The notes beneath the pieces were generated by a model. It worked only from the letters and a program-made list of their open reading frames with translations, was not told the origin of the DNA and made no database searches. A stretch of 64,000 bases of DNA, from contig OZ241919.1 in the NCBI GenBank assembly GCA_965203835.1, forward strand, positions 2,976,001 through 3,040,000, written 5' to 3'. Origin of the DNA: CBDCFV01 sp965203835. GTDB taxonomy: Bacteria > Chloroflexota > Dehalococcoidia > Lucifugimonadales > UBA3495. Position 1 is the first letter of the stretch; each line of letters starts with the position of its first letter. Of the stretch, positions 54,501 through 62,676 are shown one piece after another. The translations under genes were made by a program, and so were the position numbers.

Positions 54501-55223
54501 TACATGCTGGTCCCCCGGGGCCGCCGCATCACCGAGACGGCCCAGCGGCGGCTGCAAGCCATCCTGGAGACCTCCGAACTGGGGGCCGGCTTCCGCATCG
54601 CCATGCGCGACCTGGAGATTCGCGGCGCCGGCAACCTGCTGGGCACCGCCCAGAGCGGCCACATCCGCGAAGTGGGCCTGGACCTCTACAGCCAGCTACT
54701 ACAGGAAGCCATCACTGAACTCCAGCACGCCAACGACCGGAACGGGTCGTCTCCGGGACAGCCCATAGTGGAGTTGCCCCGTGTCGAGCTTCCCTTGCAG
54801 GCCCGCATACCGGAGACCTACATCGAGCACATGCCCTCCCGGCTGGCCGTTTACCAGCGGGTTGCCAAGCTAGCCGACCGCAGGCAGGTTCCGGTAATCC
54901 GACAAGAACTCCGCGACCGCTTCGGCCCCTTGGACGAAGAAGTGGAAAACCTGTTGGTCATCGCTGACCTTCGCGCCCTCGCCGCCGGACTCGGCATAGA
55001 GTCCATCCTCAACACCACCGACGCCTTCGTCATCCAGCTCCGCGTCCCCGTCGGCGGCGCCCGATTAGCCCTCCAGCGCGCCCTCGGCTCCTCGGTAAGC
55101 GTAGGCAACCAGCAACTCCGCCTCCCCACCCGCCAACTAGGCGACCAGTGGCTAACCCGCCTGACCCGCACCCTTGAACGCTTCAGGATGTTCCAAGAGA
55201 AGGTTTTGAGCGGGGCGGGGTGA
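51573..55223 (+). CDS. mfd: Transcription-repair coupling factor with in-frame repeat insertion
   Basis: 1216 residues. Displaces stalled RNA polymerase and recruits UvrA. UvrB-like N-terminal modules to about 460, the RNA-polymerase-interaction (CarD-like) domain after FVVHIDHGVARFAG, a RecG-like translocase with GDVGYGKTEVALRAAF near 692 and DEEQRFGVAHKEQIK near 793, and the TRCF C-terminal domain. Unusually residues about 464-499 are a low-complexity Gly/Ser/Val segment followed by TVIPAKAGIH, the translation of the dispersed palindrome; they sit just before the conserved LTDSELFG strand. ATG 51573 is preferred; GTG 51561 is possible. A 1249-residue open frame upstream is not conserved. 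Confidence 0.95.
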   Translation: MPLEGLVSLLSNHSVFRSQVQGIGAGGPPPRVSVRQGAAPAYVTALWSLRQSPTLVITPRAEDARRLHDHLLTYLGEEGPVFLLPEPEVLPFERLAVDANTSNQRLASLAALASCDRRPPGQAPPVVVASISAAMRPTLPRQVMAGRLGDGPDCNTLETGQRVRLQDLLVQWVGLGYHNEPVVESPGAFSQRGGIIDIFPSNADLPFRIELWDDQVDTIRQFDPQSQRSVAAADRVDIVPAREQLPGIADRRRVENLIEGMDFSRCDREVRERIEDELVTLFSAPNVESLIFYNGLLNNASLLEYLDRDGLVVLERPSQVEDEALELEERFTNMRMAREERGELPRGFPAPFFPWLDFSAALEKRPRLLLHSWLSDIEDELFQPATPYYGRLEQLAGDLRRHASRGGATVAVTRHARRLREILEQDDIGAAITDDLQPPLAAGEIHLVNGSLSEGWVLETPSGNGAVSSSGGGTVSSPGSDTVPSPGGLTVIPAKAGIHNGSVSSVQLLTDSELFGTVKERRYRRPRRAEAGTEITALSDLVIGSFVVHIDHGVARFAGTTTMDEDDENKEYLVLEYAENDKLYVPTDHLDRVTAYVGAQDQPPSLTRLGSADWARVKEKVKGAAREMAKELLDLHAQREVAQGHEFVQDTVWQQELEDSFPYEETPDQASAINDVKADMEKPKPMDRLICGDVGYGKTEVALRAAFKTVNDGMQVGLLVPTTVLAQQHYATFSERLSPFPVSVDVLSRFRTHKEQQEVIQSLKDGSLDIVIGTHRLLQKDVEFKNLGLAVVDEEQRFGVAHKEQIKRLRKEVDVLTLSATPIPRTLNLALSGIRDLSTMDTAPEARLPIKTFVSEYSDDVVREAILREMERGGQVFFLHNRVRTIERTAAELAELVPQARILIGHGQMPESDLEDVMVAFSNGEADILVCTTIIESGLDLPNVNTLILDRADRFGLSQLYQLRGRIGRGEHRAYAYMLVPRGRRITETAQRRLQAILETSELGAGFRIAMRDLEIRGAGNLLGTAQSGHIREVGLDLYSQLLQEAITELQHANDRNGSSPGQPIVELPRVELPLQARIPETYIEHMPSRLAVYQRVAKLADRRQVPVIRQELRDRFGPLDEEVENLLVIADLRALAAGLGIESILNTTDAFVIQLRVPVGGARLALQRALGSSVSVGNQQLRLPTRQLGDQWLTRLTRTLERFRMFQEKVLSGAG
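52965..53069 (+). repeat. 24-bp tandem repeats plus palindrome inside mfd
   Basis: Three 24-base units (52965-52988, 52989-53012, 53013-53036) each carry a CCGTCTCATC-like core, then a full palindrome with arms ATTCCCGC (53046-53053) and GCGGGAAT (53058-53065). The period of 24 keeps the mfd frame open. The cores are diverged relatives of the palindrome's own left flank, CCGTCATTCC. Confidence 0.8.
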
Positions 55224-55269
55224 GGGTAGCTTCAAGCGTTCTTAAAAACTATCCCAAAACTTGACGCAA

Positions 55270-55368
55270 CATCCAATTCGTCATTCCTAACATCCAACCC
55301 GTCATTCCTAACCTTCAACCAGTCATTCCTACCCTCCAACCCGTCATTCCCGCGAAGGCGGGAATCCA
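55270..55368 (+). repeat. Four 21-bp tandem half-repeats ending in a complete palindrome
   Basis: Units at 55270, 55291, 55312 and 55333, each 21 bases with a CCAAC-xGTCATTCC core. The last unit runs into the full palindrome (ATTCCCGC-GAAG-GCGGGAAT, 55346-55365). It lies in the gap between mfd and the PaREP1-like gene. Confidence 0.82.
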
Positions 55369-55426
55369 GAGGCTTTGGGAGGCGAATTATGGCAATCAGC
55401 AGCACCGGCTGTTTTGAGATAGCTGC

Positions 55427-55807
55427 TTACTCTTGGTTGCCCTCTCCGACCTCAAGCAAAGGCTCCAGTTTATCCAGAAACTGGCCCACGTATCGAAGCC
55501 CTGCCCCCGCTACTTCACCGCTGAGCCAGTTTTCGTAGAAATTGGTGTGCAAGTTACCGGCCATGTGAAAAAAGGTAAATATATCGTCGTCTCCGGTTTC
55601 GGTAGCCAACCTGAGCACGACATCGTAAAGCAACGAATGACTATTGTGCTGCCAGCCCTGTCGCGAGGCCACAGCCTTGACCATCTGCGCAGCCGCGCCC
55701 CATCCCTTCTCGGTAGCCTGCCGAACATCACCTGCCGCCAACTCCCGGCATGCTTGCTCCAGTAACTCCCTGCTGGCATGGCAGTAGGTCAGTTCCGGAT
55801 TTTGCAT
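55427..55807 (-). CDS. PaREP1-like HEPN-type helical protein
   Basis: 126 residues from ATG 55807, chosen because GGGAGA precedes it. Pattern GDVRQATEKGWGAAAQMVKA, then FHMAGNLHTNFYENWL and QFLDKLEPLL matches the PaREP1/HEPN helical family, found in archaea and several bacteria and often near mobile or toxin-antitoxin genes. Function unknown; the RxxxxH RNase motif of active HEPN toxins is not evident. Probably follows the PD-(D/E)XK gene on the minus strand, separated by 168 bases. Confidence 0.72.
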   Translation of the reverse strand: MQNPELTYCHASRELLEQACRELAAGDVRQATEKGWGAAAQMVKAVASRQGWQHNSHSLLYDVVLRLATETGDDDIFTFFHMAGNLHTNFYENWLSGEVAGAGLRYVGQFLDKLEPLLEVGEGNQE

Positions 55808-55975
55808 TGTGTTCTCCCTGAATGAGAAAAAGGTAGCCGTGCCTTTGCGAAAGTCCTGATGCGTACCCAAGTGTACCATTAGTGTCCTTCGCCAACCCAA
55901 TGTTCCATGCAGCCTTCTTCCACTCCTGGTTAATCTTCCACCCTTAACAGGGTTCCAAGCTGACATCACCAGTGC

Positions 55976-57046
55976 CTATTGCGTGGCCTCCTCTATTGCA
56001 TCAGCGATCCTGCTTAGCTGGCCTACGATGTGGTCAACGATGGCTTCGCCTATGACGCCGGGCTTCAGGTAAATGGGGATATATTCGTCATCAACGATGT
56101 TCACGTTGAGCCTGGTGTTTAGACTCCTGACCACCGCTGGCGAGTCCTGATTCAAGCCATACAACTCCAGCCAGAAAGGTGTATCGGCACAATCTCCGCG
56201 AGCCCAAAGGTCATAATAGACTCCAAACCAAGCTTCATAACCAGCAAACACGAGATATCTGCCGTAGCCCGTCTGTGGTTGCGCTGAAGAGCCATAGCCC
56301 GACGTATCGGCCCACTCAACATCGTTCCACTTGCCTACCACGTCGTCATATAATCGTCTCAAATCACGCATCCTGCGTCCAACATCCGGGCCGAGTTCCT
56401 CCTGTCCGAATGGTCGCACTTCCTCGGAATCCATAATTTCGGCAAGACCCTGCAATTGCCGTATATCGGCTTGGACTCCCGGCTCTTCGGTGGTGCTGTC
56501 ATAAAGTTTGTTAAGCAGGTCTCGCCAACTCACCATCAACAGGTATCGATCGGTGTTCCGGACTCTCGCCACCTTTCTTCGATTACCTGTGTCGAAGAAC
56601 TCTATCTTTTCCTCTACATCCTCATTGCCAACGATATCACGTTCTACCTCCGACCACAGGTAATCGATCCTGATGTCGGGCACCACGAACATCAGCACCG
56701 CGTTTCCACAGGCTAACTGGTTCAAGTAGCGGCTCCCTTGATTTTCCTGGAGTTTGGCCCAGAACTTGGCCTCTCCGATTACTCGTTTCTCCCTGTCCTT
56801 GTCAAAACCTACGAAGTCAGGACGGGAATTGTCATCAGTAATCACCTGCGTCTCAAAATGGACGCAGTCCTCCACCAACCCATTAGTAGCCGTTTTTATC
56901 AGTTCATTGAATTCATCCAAGGCAGGTTTGGATTTATTCAAGATGTATACCAGCGCTTCAGTCGCGGCATTCTCCGTCCCTCCGGCAATTTGGTGGGCTA
57001 AATGGGCCAGCAAGGTATCCTTCTCCGGCATCATTAACACTCCCAA
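55976..57046 (-). CDS. PD-(D/E)XK-superfamily nuclease-like protein
   Basis: 356 residues. The nuclease core is visible as RPDFVGFDKDREKRVIGEAKFWAKL near residues 75-97, giving the D...ExK triad. The rest is unassigned. Proteins with this N-terminal layout (PEKDTLLAHLAHQIA, then a TEALVYIL helix) are frequent in bacterial defence islands. The start may be any of three Met in the first six residues. Neighbours are PaREP1-like and an unknown gene on the same strand, so this is a small accessory cluster. Confidence 0.7.
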   Translation of the reverse strand: MGVLMMPEKDTLLAHLAHQIAGGTENAATEALVYILNKSKPALDEFNELIKTATNGLVEDCVHFETQVITDDNSRPDFVGFDKDREKRVIGEAKFWAKLQENQGSRYLNQLACGNAVLMFVVPDIRIDYLWSEVERDIVGNEDVEEKIEFFDTGNRRKVARVRNTDRYLLMVSWRDLLNKLYDSTTEEPGVQADIRQLQGLAEIMDSEEVRPFGQEELGPDVGRRMRDLRRLYDDVVGKWNDVEWADTSGYGSSAQPQTGYGRYLVFAGYEAWFGVYYDLWARGDCADTPFWLELYGLNQDSPAVVRSLNTRLNVNIVDDEYIPIYLKPGVIGEAIVDHIVGQLSRIADAIEEATQ

Positions 57047-57139
57047 TCGGGTTTCGTGGATCTGGAGTACTCTCTTGGCAGCAGAGCAAACCTACACCTT
57101 CAGTAAGTTACCTGTACCGTTCCATGCTTATAAAAGTCT

Positions 57140-57520
57140 CTACCACTCCCGCGCCGGTCCAACCGGATAATCCCCTGGCTTGCCGGTATCTCCTGGTTGG
57201 ATCACAAAATCACGGCGGTCCCGATAGAGGGGAGCCCGGTTAAGAACGTAGTCGTCAACCTTCGCTTCTTCCAAGTCAAACTCTTCGTATGGCGTCATGA
57301 TCCAGTACTTATAATCACCAATGAAGAGGTATGTATTTTCCAGGCGAAAGAAGCGCCCCTTCACACCCTCTCCTGCCTTCCATCGCTCGACTATGAGGGC
57401 AAGGAGGTCCGCGCAATTATCCTTGCAGGTCAGCACATACTCGTGTGGCCAAGTGTCCCGGTAGGTAACTGCTTCCCGCCACGGAGCTTTGGCAATTAGC
57501 TCGATCAGTGTCGGCTTCAT
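57140..57520 (-). CDS. Conserved hypothetical protein
   Basis: 126 residues from ATG 57520; the frame is open further upstream but unconserved in appearance. Features: WPHEYVLTCKDNCADLLALI, FRLENTYLFIGDYKYWIM and an end VLNRAPLYRDRRDFV. I do not recognise a family. It lies 93 bases upstream of the PD-(D/E)XK gene on the same strand. The gap 57521-57893 holds only hairpins and the tRNA promoter. Confidence 0.6.
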   Translation of the reverse strand: MKPTLIELIAKAPWREAVTYRDTWPHEYVLTCKDNCADLLALIVERWKAGEGVKGRFFRLENTYLFIGDYKYWIMTPYEEFDLEEAKVDDYVLNRAPLYRDRRDFVIQPGDTGKPGDYPVGPAREW

Positions 57521-57682
57521 ATCTTTAACACCCGTCGGTCCAATGTTGATTGATGGTAGCATACTCGACAAGTTTCGAAGATTCTTACCACCCGCGGGAA
57601 CCCCAAATTGGTGAAAATACTGGTGGATGAGAATCACGGTGGTCATCAAATCAGGCGAATCAAAGTTCAGACAAACCGCCCA

Positions 57683-57706
57683 TCTCTCCCGTCAAAACGG
57701 GAGAGA
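57683..57706. other. Perfect 10-bp hairpin
   Basis: TCTCTCCCGT and ACGGGAGAGA around CAAA. No T-tract follows on either strand, so its role is open. A second small hairpin (GGCGGT-TGGG-ACCGCC) lies near 57795-57810. Confidence 0.5.
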
Positions 57707-57859
57707 ATAAGAGGAAAATCGAAAACGTCCCCAAGCGCAATTGTCCGTAAATGTCTGTGTATCTGAAATTTCGCTTGCCGTCGGCCATTTCCCCGGCGGT
57801 TGGGACCGCCGTTGCTCTGCGGTTGACTTCAACGTCAAGCAATTCGCACACAAGTAGAG

Positions 57860-57865
57860 TATAAT
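57860..57865 (+). promoter_or_regulatory. tRNA-Pro -10 box
   Basis: Consensus TATAAT, start near 57872, 22 bases before the tRNA. A TTGACT lies too far upstream (31-base spacer) to be the -35. Confidence 0.5.
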
Positions 57866-57893
57866 GGAAATGTACTGCCTTCCAAGACGGCGT

Positions 57894-57969
57894 CGGGGTG
57901 TAGCGCAGTGGCTAGCGCGCTTCGTTCGGGACGAAGAGGCCGGTGGTTCGAGTCCACTCACCCCGACCA
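57894..57969 (+). tRNA. tRNA-Pro (anticodon CGG)
   Basis: Cloverleaf folds fully: acceptor CGGGGTG/CACCCCG, anticodon stem CTTCG/CGAAG with loop TTCGGGA (anticodon CGG), T-arm with TTCGAGT, discriminator A, and an encoded CCA. It reads CCG proline codons. The 3' end (CACCCCGACCA) is a conventional integration target type, but no integrase is adjacent. Confidence 0.97.
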
Positions 57970-58016
57970 TTTTTATGTCTTCCACCGCCCTCTGGGCTGA
58001 GGAGAGTCGCAGGGGC

Positions 58017-59708
58017 TTATCCCCTGTTCAGCCTCTCCATCTCCACCGCGAACCACAGCGCCATGCTTCCGCTCCGGTCGTCGAACCCGAAGACCGCCGG
58101 ACGGTGCAGGTAGTCGCGCAGGTTCTCCTGTACGCCGGTGCTGATGCAGGCGTCCACTATGTCCCCGTTGTCCTCCACCCGCTCCGATACCCCCTGCCAC
58201 GCCATCCGCAGCGACTCGCGGAACGAATCGTCCAGCCACCCCCGTCGCAACCCCCTTGCCATGGCGTACCCCGCCATGCATGTGGCGGTGAACTCGTGGT
58301 ACGAGCCGGGAACGTCCAGCGCTTCGGGGTACATCCCCGACGACTCCTGGACTCGGTTCATCCCCTCCAGCGCCCTCCGGTACATCGCCAGTACCGCCTC
58401 CCGGTCCGGGTGGTCTTCCGGCAGGTAGGTGAGCGTCTCCGTCAGTCCCAGGGCCGCGAAGCCGTTGCCTCGCCCCCAGAGGTAGGGCGCAGACCGGCAA
58501 TGGTGGAACAGCCCGTCGTCCTGCTGGATTTCGCCGTCCAGCAGGAACCGGGTCAATATATTCAGGTAGCGCCGTTCCCCGGTTATGCTGTAGGCCCGGC
58601 CCAGCATGGCACCGGCCATGAACATGTCCTCGGTGCGGAAGTCCGGGTCGCAGGGCGACGGCGCCGTTCCCTTGGAAACGTCTTGGTACCGGTCCGCTAC
58701 CTGCACTATAAGGTCGGAGTACCGGGTATCCCCGGTGGCCTCCGCCAGTTCCTGTCCCCATATCAAACCGGCCAGGTTCGCTCCGCTGGGCTGGTCTCCG
58801 AACATCGGGACGGCCCCGGAGACGTAAGGCTCCAGCAGTTGTACGATGCCTTCCACCGGAGACGGCGCGTCAGGGTCCAACCGCGCCAAGCGCAGCCGCC
58901 CGCTTATGGCCACCCCCTGCGTGTAGTTGACAGGGTCCAGGGCATACCCGTACACCCCGGCCAGCACCCGGCCCACGTCCATGAACGAACGTTGCCGCCG
59001 CGCCGCCAGCGCGTTCCGGGCCGCCGACGTTCCCAGCAGGTTGGCTTGATCTCCGATAACGTTCCACAACCGCTCCATCTCTCCGTCGAGAAGGTCTTCG
59101 GAGACGGTCAACCTCAAGCCCGGAATCGTCGCCAGGTTGTCCGGCGTCCCGCGGCCCAGCGCCGCCGTCAGCGACGAATCGTCGGGAGTGGCAGCCGTCG
59201 CTCCCAACGCCCCGGCCAGTCCTCCGGCCGCAGCGTTTGCCCGCCACTCCACCGAGTCCCCGGCACGAATCTCCAGCACCAGATCCGGCGCTTGGAAGCA
59301 CAGCCACCGCCACAGGTAGCGGGTCTCCGGCGCGTCCGGGTCGTAGAAGAAATTCCCCTCCGGCGGGAAGGCTTGGGACAGGTCCGCCCCACCCTCGGGG
59401 TTGGCCAGCGGTACGCCCGTCACTGCGATGTTGTCGGACGTGGCGGAATGACCATCCGCAGCCCACTGCAAAGCCCTCAGCCCCAGGGCCGCGTCTCCCG
59501 CGCTGTCCGACAGGCCGGCCACCAATGCTACACGCTTCCGCCCCGTCTCCGCGGCATAGGCGTCGGCGTGGACCAAGGCCGGTATCGACCGCAGCCCGGC
59601 GGTCACGCCGCAGGCGGAAAACCTCCAACGGCCTTGGCTTCCTTGAGCCAACGATTGGAGTACCGCATTAACGTTTGAAAGATCATCATTCATGGCGTCA
59701 AATCGCAT
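58017..59708 (-). CDS. Two-domain protein with C-terminal GH88/GH105-like glycosidase domain
   Basis: 563 residues. The C-terminal 300 residues form an (alpha/alpha)6-barrel of the unsaturated-uronyl hydrolase type: DMFMAGAMLGRAYSITGERR, GLFHHCRSAPYLWGRGNGFA and VPGSYHEFTATCMAGYAMAR. These enzymes release the unsaturated sugar left by polysaccharide lyases. The N-terminal 200 residues (RSIPALVHADAYAAETGRKR, ANPEGG, PDLVLEIR) resemble an M14 carboxypeptidase-like or AGBL-type fold, without clear zinc ligands. No signal peptide is seen. A start at 59693 is an alternative. Confidence 0.75.
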   Translation of the reverse strand: MRFDAMNDDLSNVNAVLQSLAQGSQGRWRFSACGVTAGLRSIPALVHADAYAAETGRKRVALVAGLSDSAGDAALGLRALQWAADGHSATSDNIAVTGVPLANPEGGADLSQAFPPEGNFFYDPDAPETRYLWRWLCFQAPDLVLEIRAGDSVEWRANAAAGGLAGALGATAATPDDSSLTAALGRGTPDNLATIPGLRLTVSEDLLDGEMERLWNVIGDQANLLGTSAARNALAARRQRSFMDVGRVLAGVYGYALDPVNYTQGVAISGRLRLARLDPDAPSPVEGIVQLLEPYVSGAVPMFGDQPSGANLAGLIWGQELAEATGDTRYSDLIVQVADRYQDVSKGTAPSPCDPDFRTEDMFMAGAMLGRAYSITGERRYLNILTRFLLDGEIQQDDGLFHHCRSAPYLWGRGNGFAALGLTETLTYLPEDHPDREAVLAMYRRALEGMNRVQESSGMYPEALDVPGSYHEFTATCMAGYAMARGLRRGWLDDSFRESLRMAWQGVSERVEDNGDIVDACISTGVQENLRDYLHRPAVFGFDDRSGSMALWFAVEMERLNRG

Positions 59709-59781
59709 CCCGCTTAAAGTGTCACCCGATTCTACAGGTTTTGTTTTTTCGACGCACGGATGCCTCGCGGTTGACGCAATC

Positions 59782-59871
59782 GTCTGAATCAGGATTTAAG
59801 GGATTTTAGGATTTTTAGGATAGGCCGACTAATCCTGTGAATCCTTTCATCCTGAAAATCCTGATTCAGGC
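59782..59871. repeat. Dispersed repeat bounded by GTCTGAATCAGGATT inverted repeats, copy 2
   Basis: 90 bp. The left end is identical to copy 1 (GTCTGAATCAGGATT) and the right end is AATCCTGATTCAGGC, one base different. The interior repeats AGGATT/ATCCTG. It fills most of the gap between the GH105-like and MBL genes. Confidence 0.75.
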
Positions 59872-59947
59872 AACTGCTCCGGTGGACAATCCTCCATCTC
59901 CCAAGTACCATCCTGAAAACAAGAACGCCTGAAGAGGAGGCAGATGT

Positions 59948-60748
59948 ATGCCTGACTACAGCATCCAGGTTGGCAACGTGGAGTTGGTGTCGCTGAGCGA
60001 CGGATTTCCCCAGCGGTCCCCGTTGATACCCTTCCCGGACACCACCATCGAGCAGTGGCGTGAGTTCCCGGAGTTGCTGGACGAGCACGACCAAGTCCGC
60101 AGCCGGTACGGCACCGTGGCGGTGCGGTCTTCCGGGAAGCTGATTATCGTAGACACCGGATTGCAGGCCGAGGACGGGACGCTGCTCAAAGACATGGAAG
60201 AGAAGGGCATCGACCAGGAGGCGGTGGACCTGGTGGTGTTTACCCACCTGCACCCCGACCACGTGGGCTGGAACCTGACCAACGGCCATCCCAACTTCCC
60301 CAACGCCCGGTACTTGGTGCCGCGAAAGGACTGGGACTACTGGACCCAGCCCAACGTCGTAGCGGGGGCCGAGCACATCACCAATCAGGTCATACCGTTG
60401 CAGAGCCTGAACATCATGGACCTGATCGACGACGAGTACAACATCACCGACGAACTTACGACGGTGCCTACGCCCGGTCACACGCCGGGCCACGTTTCCA
60501 TCACCATCGCGTCGGGCGGCGAACGGGGTTACATATTGGGCGACGTGGCCCACAGCGTGGCCCAAGCCCACTACACCGACTGGTGCCCCATCTTCGACAT
60601 CGAACCCGACGTGTCGAGGCAGACCCGCCACACGGTGCTGGACATGCTGGAAGCCGAGGGAATCATCGTGGCGGCGGGCCACTTCCCCGACCCGGGATTC
60701 GGTCACTTCGTCCGCGGCGAAAGCCGCCGTGTGTGGCGGGGCATCTGA
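59948..60748 (+). CDS. MBL-fold metallohydrolase
   Basis: 266 residues. Zinc ligands: THLHPDHVGWN (HxHxDH), TPGHTPGHVS, ILGDVAHS and AAGHFPDPGFG. This form (quorum-quenching lactonase/glyoxalase II-like) hydrolyses esters or lactones; the substrate is unknown. GAGGAGGCAGATGT gives a strong ribosome site. It is convergent with the ABC transporter operon. Confidence 0.88.
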   Translation: MPDYSIQVGNVELVSLSDGFPQRSPLIPFPDTTIEQWREFPELLDEHDQVRSRYGTVAVRSSGKLIIVDTGLQAEDGTLLKDMEEKGIDQEAVDLVVFTHLHPDHVGWNLTNGHPNFPNARYLVPRKDWDYWTQPNVVAGAEHITNQVIPLQSLNIMDLIDDEYNITDELTTVPTPGHTPGHVSITIASGGERGYILGDVAHSVAQAHYTDWCPIFDIEPDVSRQTRHTVLDMLEAEGIIVAAGHFPDPGFGHFVRGESRRVWRGI

Positions 60749-60787
60749 ACAGTCACCCCATCCCACTTGGCAAATGGTTGAGGTAGG

Positions 60788-61690
60788 CTATCTCTGCCTC
60801 AACCGCGGGTCCAGGGTGTCCCGCAGGGCGTCGCCCAACAGGTTGAACGCGAATACCGCCAAGGCGATGGCCAGTCCCGGCCCCACCGCCAACCCCAGCC
60901 CGCCGGTGAACAATTCCTGGGACGCGGTGTTGACCATCGCCCCCCAGGACGGCGCATCGGGCGGTGCGCCCACGCCCAGGAAGCTGAGGGCGGCCTCGGT
61001 TATGATGGCGTTCCCAATGCTGACGCTGATAAGGATGATGTAGGGAGCAATGGTGTTGGGAAAGATATGCCGGGCCATGATGCGGACGTGAGAACAACCC
61101 ACAGCCCTGGCGCTGTCGATGTAGGTCTGCTCCTTGATGCTGAGGGCCGCGCCGCGGATGATGCGCGCCCCGCCCGGAATGAGCAGGATGGCGATGGCAA
61201 TGATAACGTTGTTGATGGACTGGCCCAAGGTAACCATTATCGCCATCGCCAGCACCAAGCCCGGAAATGCTTGAATAGCGTCCACGAACCGCTGCACCAC
61301 CAAGTCCAGGACCCCGCCCACGTAGGCGCTGACGATGCCAATGAACGCGCCAAAGCTGACTCCGATGAAGACCGACACTATCCCAACGTAGATGGAAATG
61401 CGGGACCCCATTATTACGCGGCTGAAGACATCCCGGCCCAAGGGATCGGTGCCAAGCCAGTGCTCGCCGCTGACAGGTAAACTGCGGGAGAAAGAGGCGT
61501 CGAGGGGATCGTAGGGTGCGATCAGGGGGGCCAGCACGGTTATCACACCCATTAGCGCGAGGACTACCGCGCCCGCCAAGCCCAAGGGCTTGGCTTGGGC
61601 AAAACGCCGCAGGGTAGTGGCCGCCCGCTGGTCTATCCTGGGCGTCGATACCTCTAGTGCGGACGGCGCCCCGCCTTGCTCTAAAGCCAC
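60788..61690 (-). CDS. Peptide/nickel-type ABC transporter permease (DppC-like)
   Basis: 300 residues. Inner-membrane permease with an N-terminal segment and about six membrane helices. The permease signature (EAA loop region) is visible as RIIRGAALSIKEQTYIDSAR then AVGCSHVRIMARHIFPN, and the N-terminal GTDPLGRDVFSRVIMGSRIS is the DppC hallmark. It works with the DppB-like permease upstream and the substrate-binding protein; ATPase genes are not in the window. Third gene of the operon, 12 bases after dppB. Confidence 0.92.
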   Translation of the reverse strand: MALEQGGAPSALEVSTPRIDQRAATTLRRFAQAKPLGLAGAVVLALMGVITVLAPLIAPYDPLDASFSRSLPVSGEHWLGTDPLGRDVFSRVIMGSRISIYVGIVSVFIGVSFGAFIGIVSAYVGGVLDLVVQRFVDAIQAFPGLVLAMAIMVTLGQSINNVIIAIAILLIPGGARIIRGAALSIKEQTYIDSARAVGCSHVRIMARHIFPNTIAPYIILISVSIGNAIITEAALSFLGVGAPPDAPSWGAMVNTASQELFTGGLGLAVGPGLAIALAVFAFNLLGDALRDTLDPRLRQR

Positions 61691-61702
61691 ACCCGTGCTC
61701 CT

Positions 61703-62674
61703 CTAGGTATAACGTATCCGGGGGTCCAAGTAACCGTAGACCATGTCCACTATCAGGTTAATGCCCAGCATGATCAAAACGTTGATCAGCACCAACCCTT
61801 GAATGAGAGCGAAGTCCCGGTTGGCTATGGCTTGAACGAAGAGACTTCCCAAGCCCGGGATTACGAATATGACCTCGATAAGCACCGCGCCGTTAACCAA
61901 GCGCCCCAAGTCCCACGCCAGCATCGTGAATATGGGAATGACCGAGTTCCTCAGGGCGTGCCGGTAAACAACCGACCGTTCGGACATACCCTTGGCCCGG
62001 GCCGTGCGCACGTAGTCCTCGCGCAACACCTCCATCATCTGCGCGCGGGTCAGCCGCAAAAGCGGCGCGCCTTGGCTGTAGGCTAGGATCAGCACCGGAA
62101 TCAGCATCTTCTTGAAGTTGGTCGCCGGGTCCTCCAACGGGCCCGACCATCCAACCGGCGGAGACCACCCCACCAACTGGGCGAGGAATATCAGGCACAA
62201 CGTGGCTATCCAGAAGTTGGGCACACTGAGTCCGGCGACGCTGAATATTTGGATAGCACGGTCGACGTGAGTATCCGCCTTTGTGGCGGCCAGCACCCCC
62301 AGGGGTATGCTCCATAGGAAAGTCAGGATAATGGTGAGCACCGCAAGCTCTACCGTCCTCGGGAACCGCTCACCAATCACGGTAACGGTCTTACGCCCCC
62401 GCTGAGTGAAGGATTCACCCAAGTCCCCCTTGGCCAGTTGTGTGACCCAATCGAAAAACTGGACCACCAAGGGACGGTTGAAGCCCATTTCCTCCCGCAG
62501 CTTCTCTTCCAGAGCCTTGGACTCTGCCAAGGGGCCGGCGCCGCCCTCCTCCCCATATACCATTATGGTGACGATGTCTCCGGGGGCGGCCTTCATAATG
62601 AGGAATACTATGAAGACCGCCAGGAGGGCGGTGGGGACAAAGAGCAGTCCCCTTTTTATCAGATAACTGTACAA
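61703..62674 (-). CDS. Peptide/nickel-type ABC transporter permease (DppB-like)
   Basis: 323 residues with the DppB N-terminus (YLIKRGLLFVPTALLAVFIV), GDLGESFTQRGRKTVTVIGE in the first loop, the EAA-type loop MEVLREDYVRTARAKGMSER, and VIPIFTMLAWDLGRLVNGAV. It starts 2 bases after the binding-protein stop, so the operon is tight. Forms the other half of the membrane channel. Confidence 0.92.
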   Translation of the reverse strand: MYSYLIKRGLLFVPTALLAVFIVFLIMKAAPGDIVTIMVYGEEGGAGPLAESKALEEKLREEMGFNRPLVVQFFDWVTQLAKGDLGESFTQRGRKTVTVIGERFPRTVELAVLTIILTFLWSIPLGVLAATKADTHVDRAIQIFSVAGLSVPNFWIATLCLIFLAQLVGWSPPVGWSGPLEDPATNFKKMLIPVLILAYSQGAPLLRLTRAQMMEVLREDYVRTARAKGMSERSVVYRHALRNSVIPIFTMLAWDLGRLVNGAVLIEVIFVIPGLGSLFVQAIANRDFALIQGLVLINVLIMLGINLIVDMVYGYLDPRIRYT

Positions 62675-62676
62675 GG

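Noticed and set aside
57894..57969. tRNA-Pro as attachment site of an integrated element
   Set aside because: No integrase nearby and I found no second copy of the tRNA 3' end in the window.
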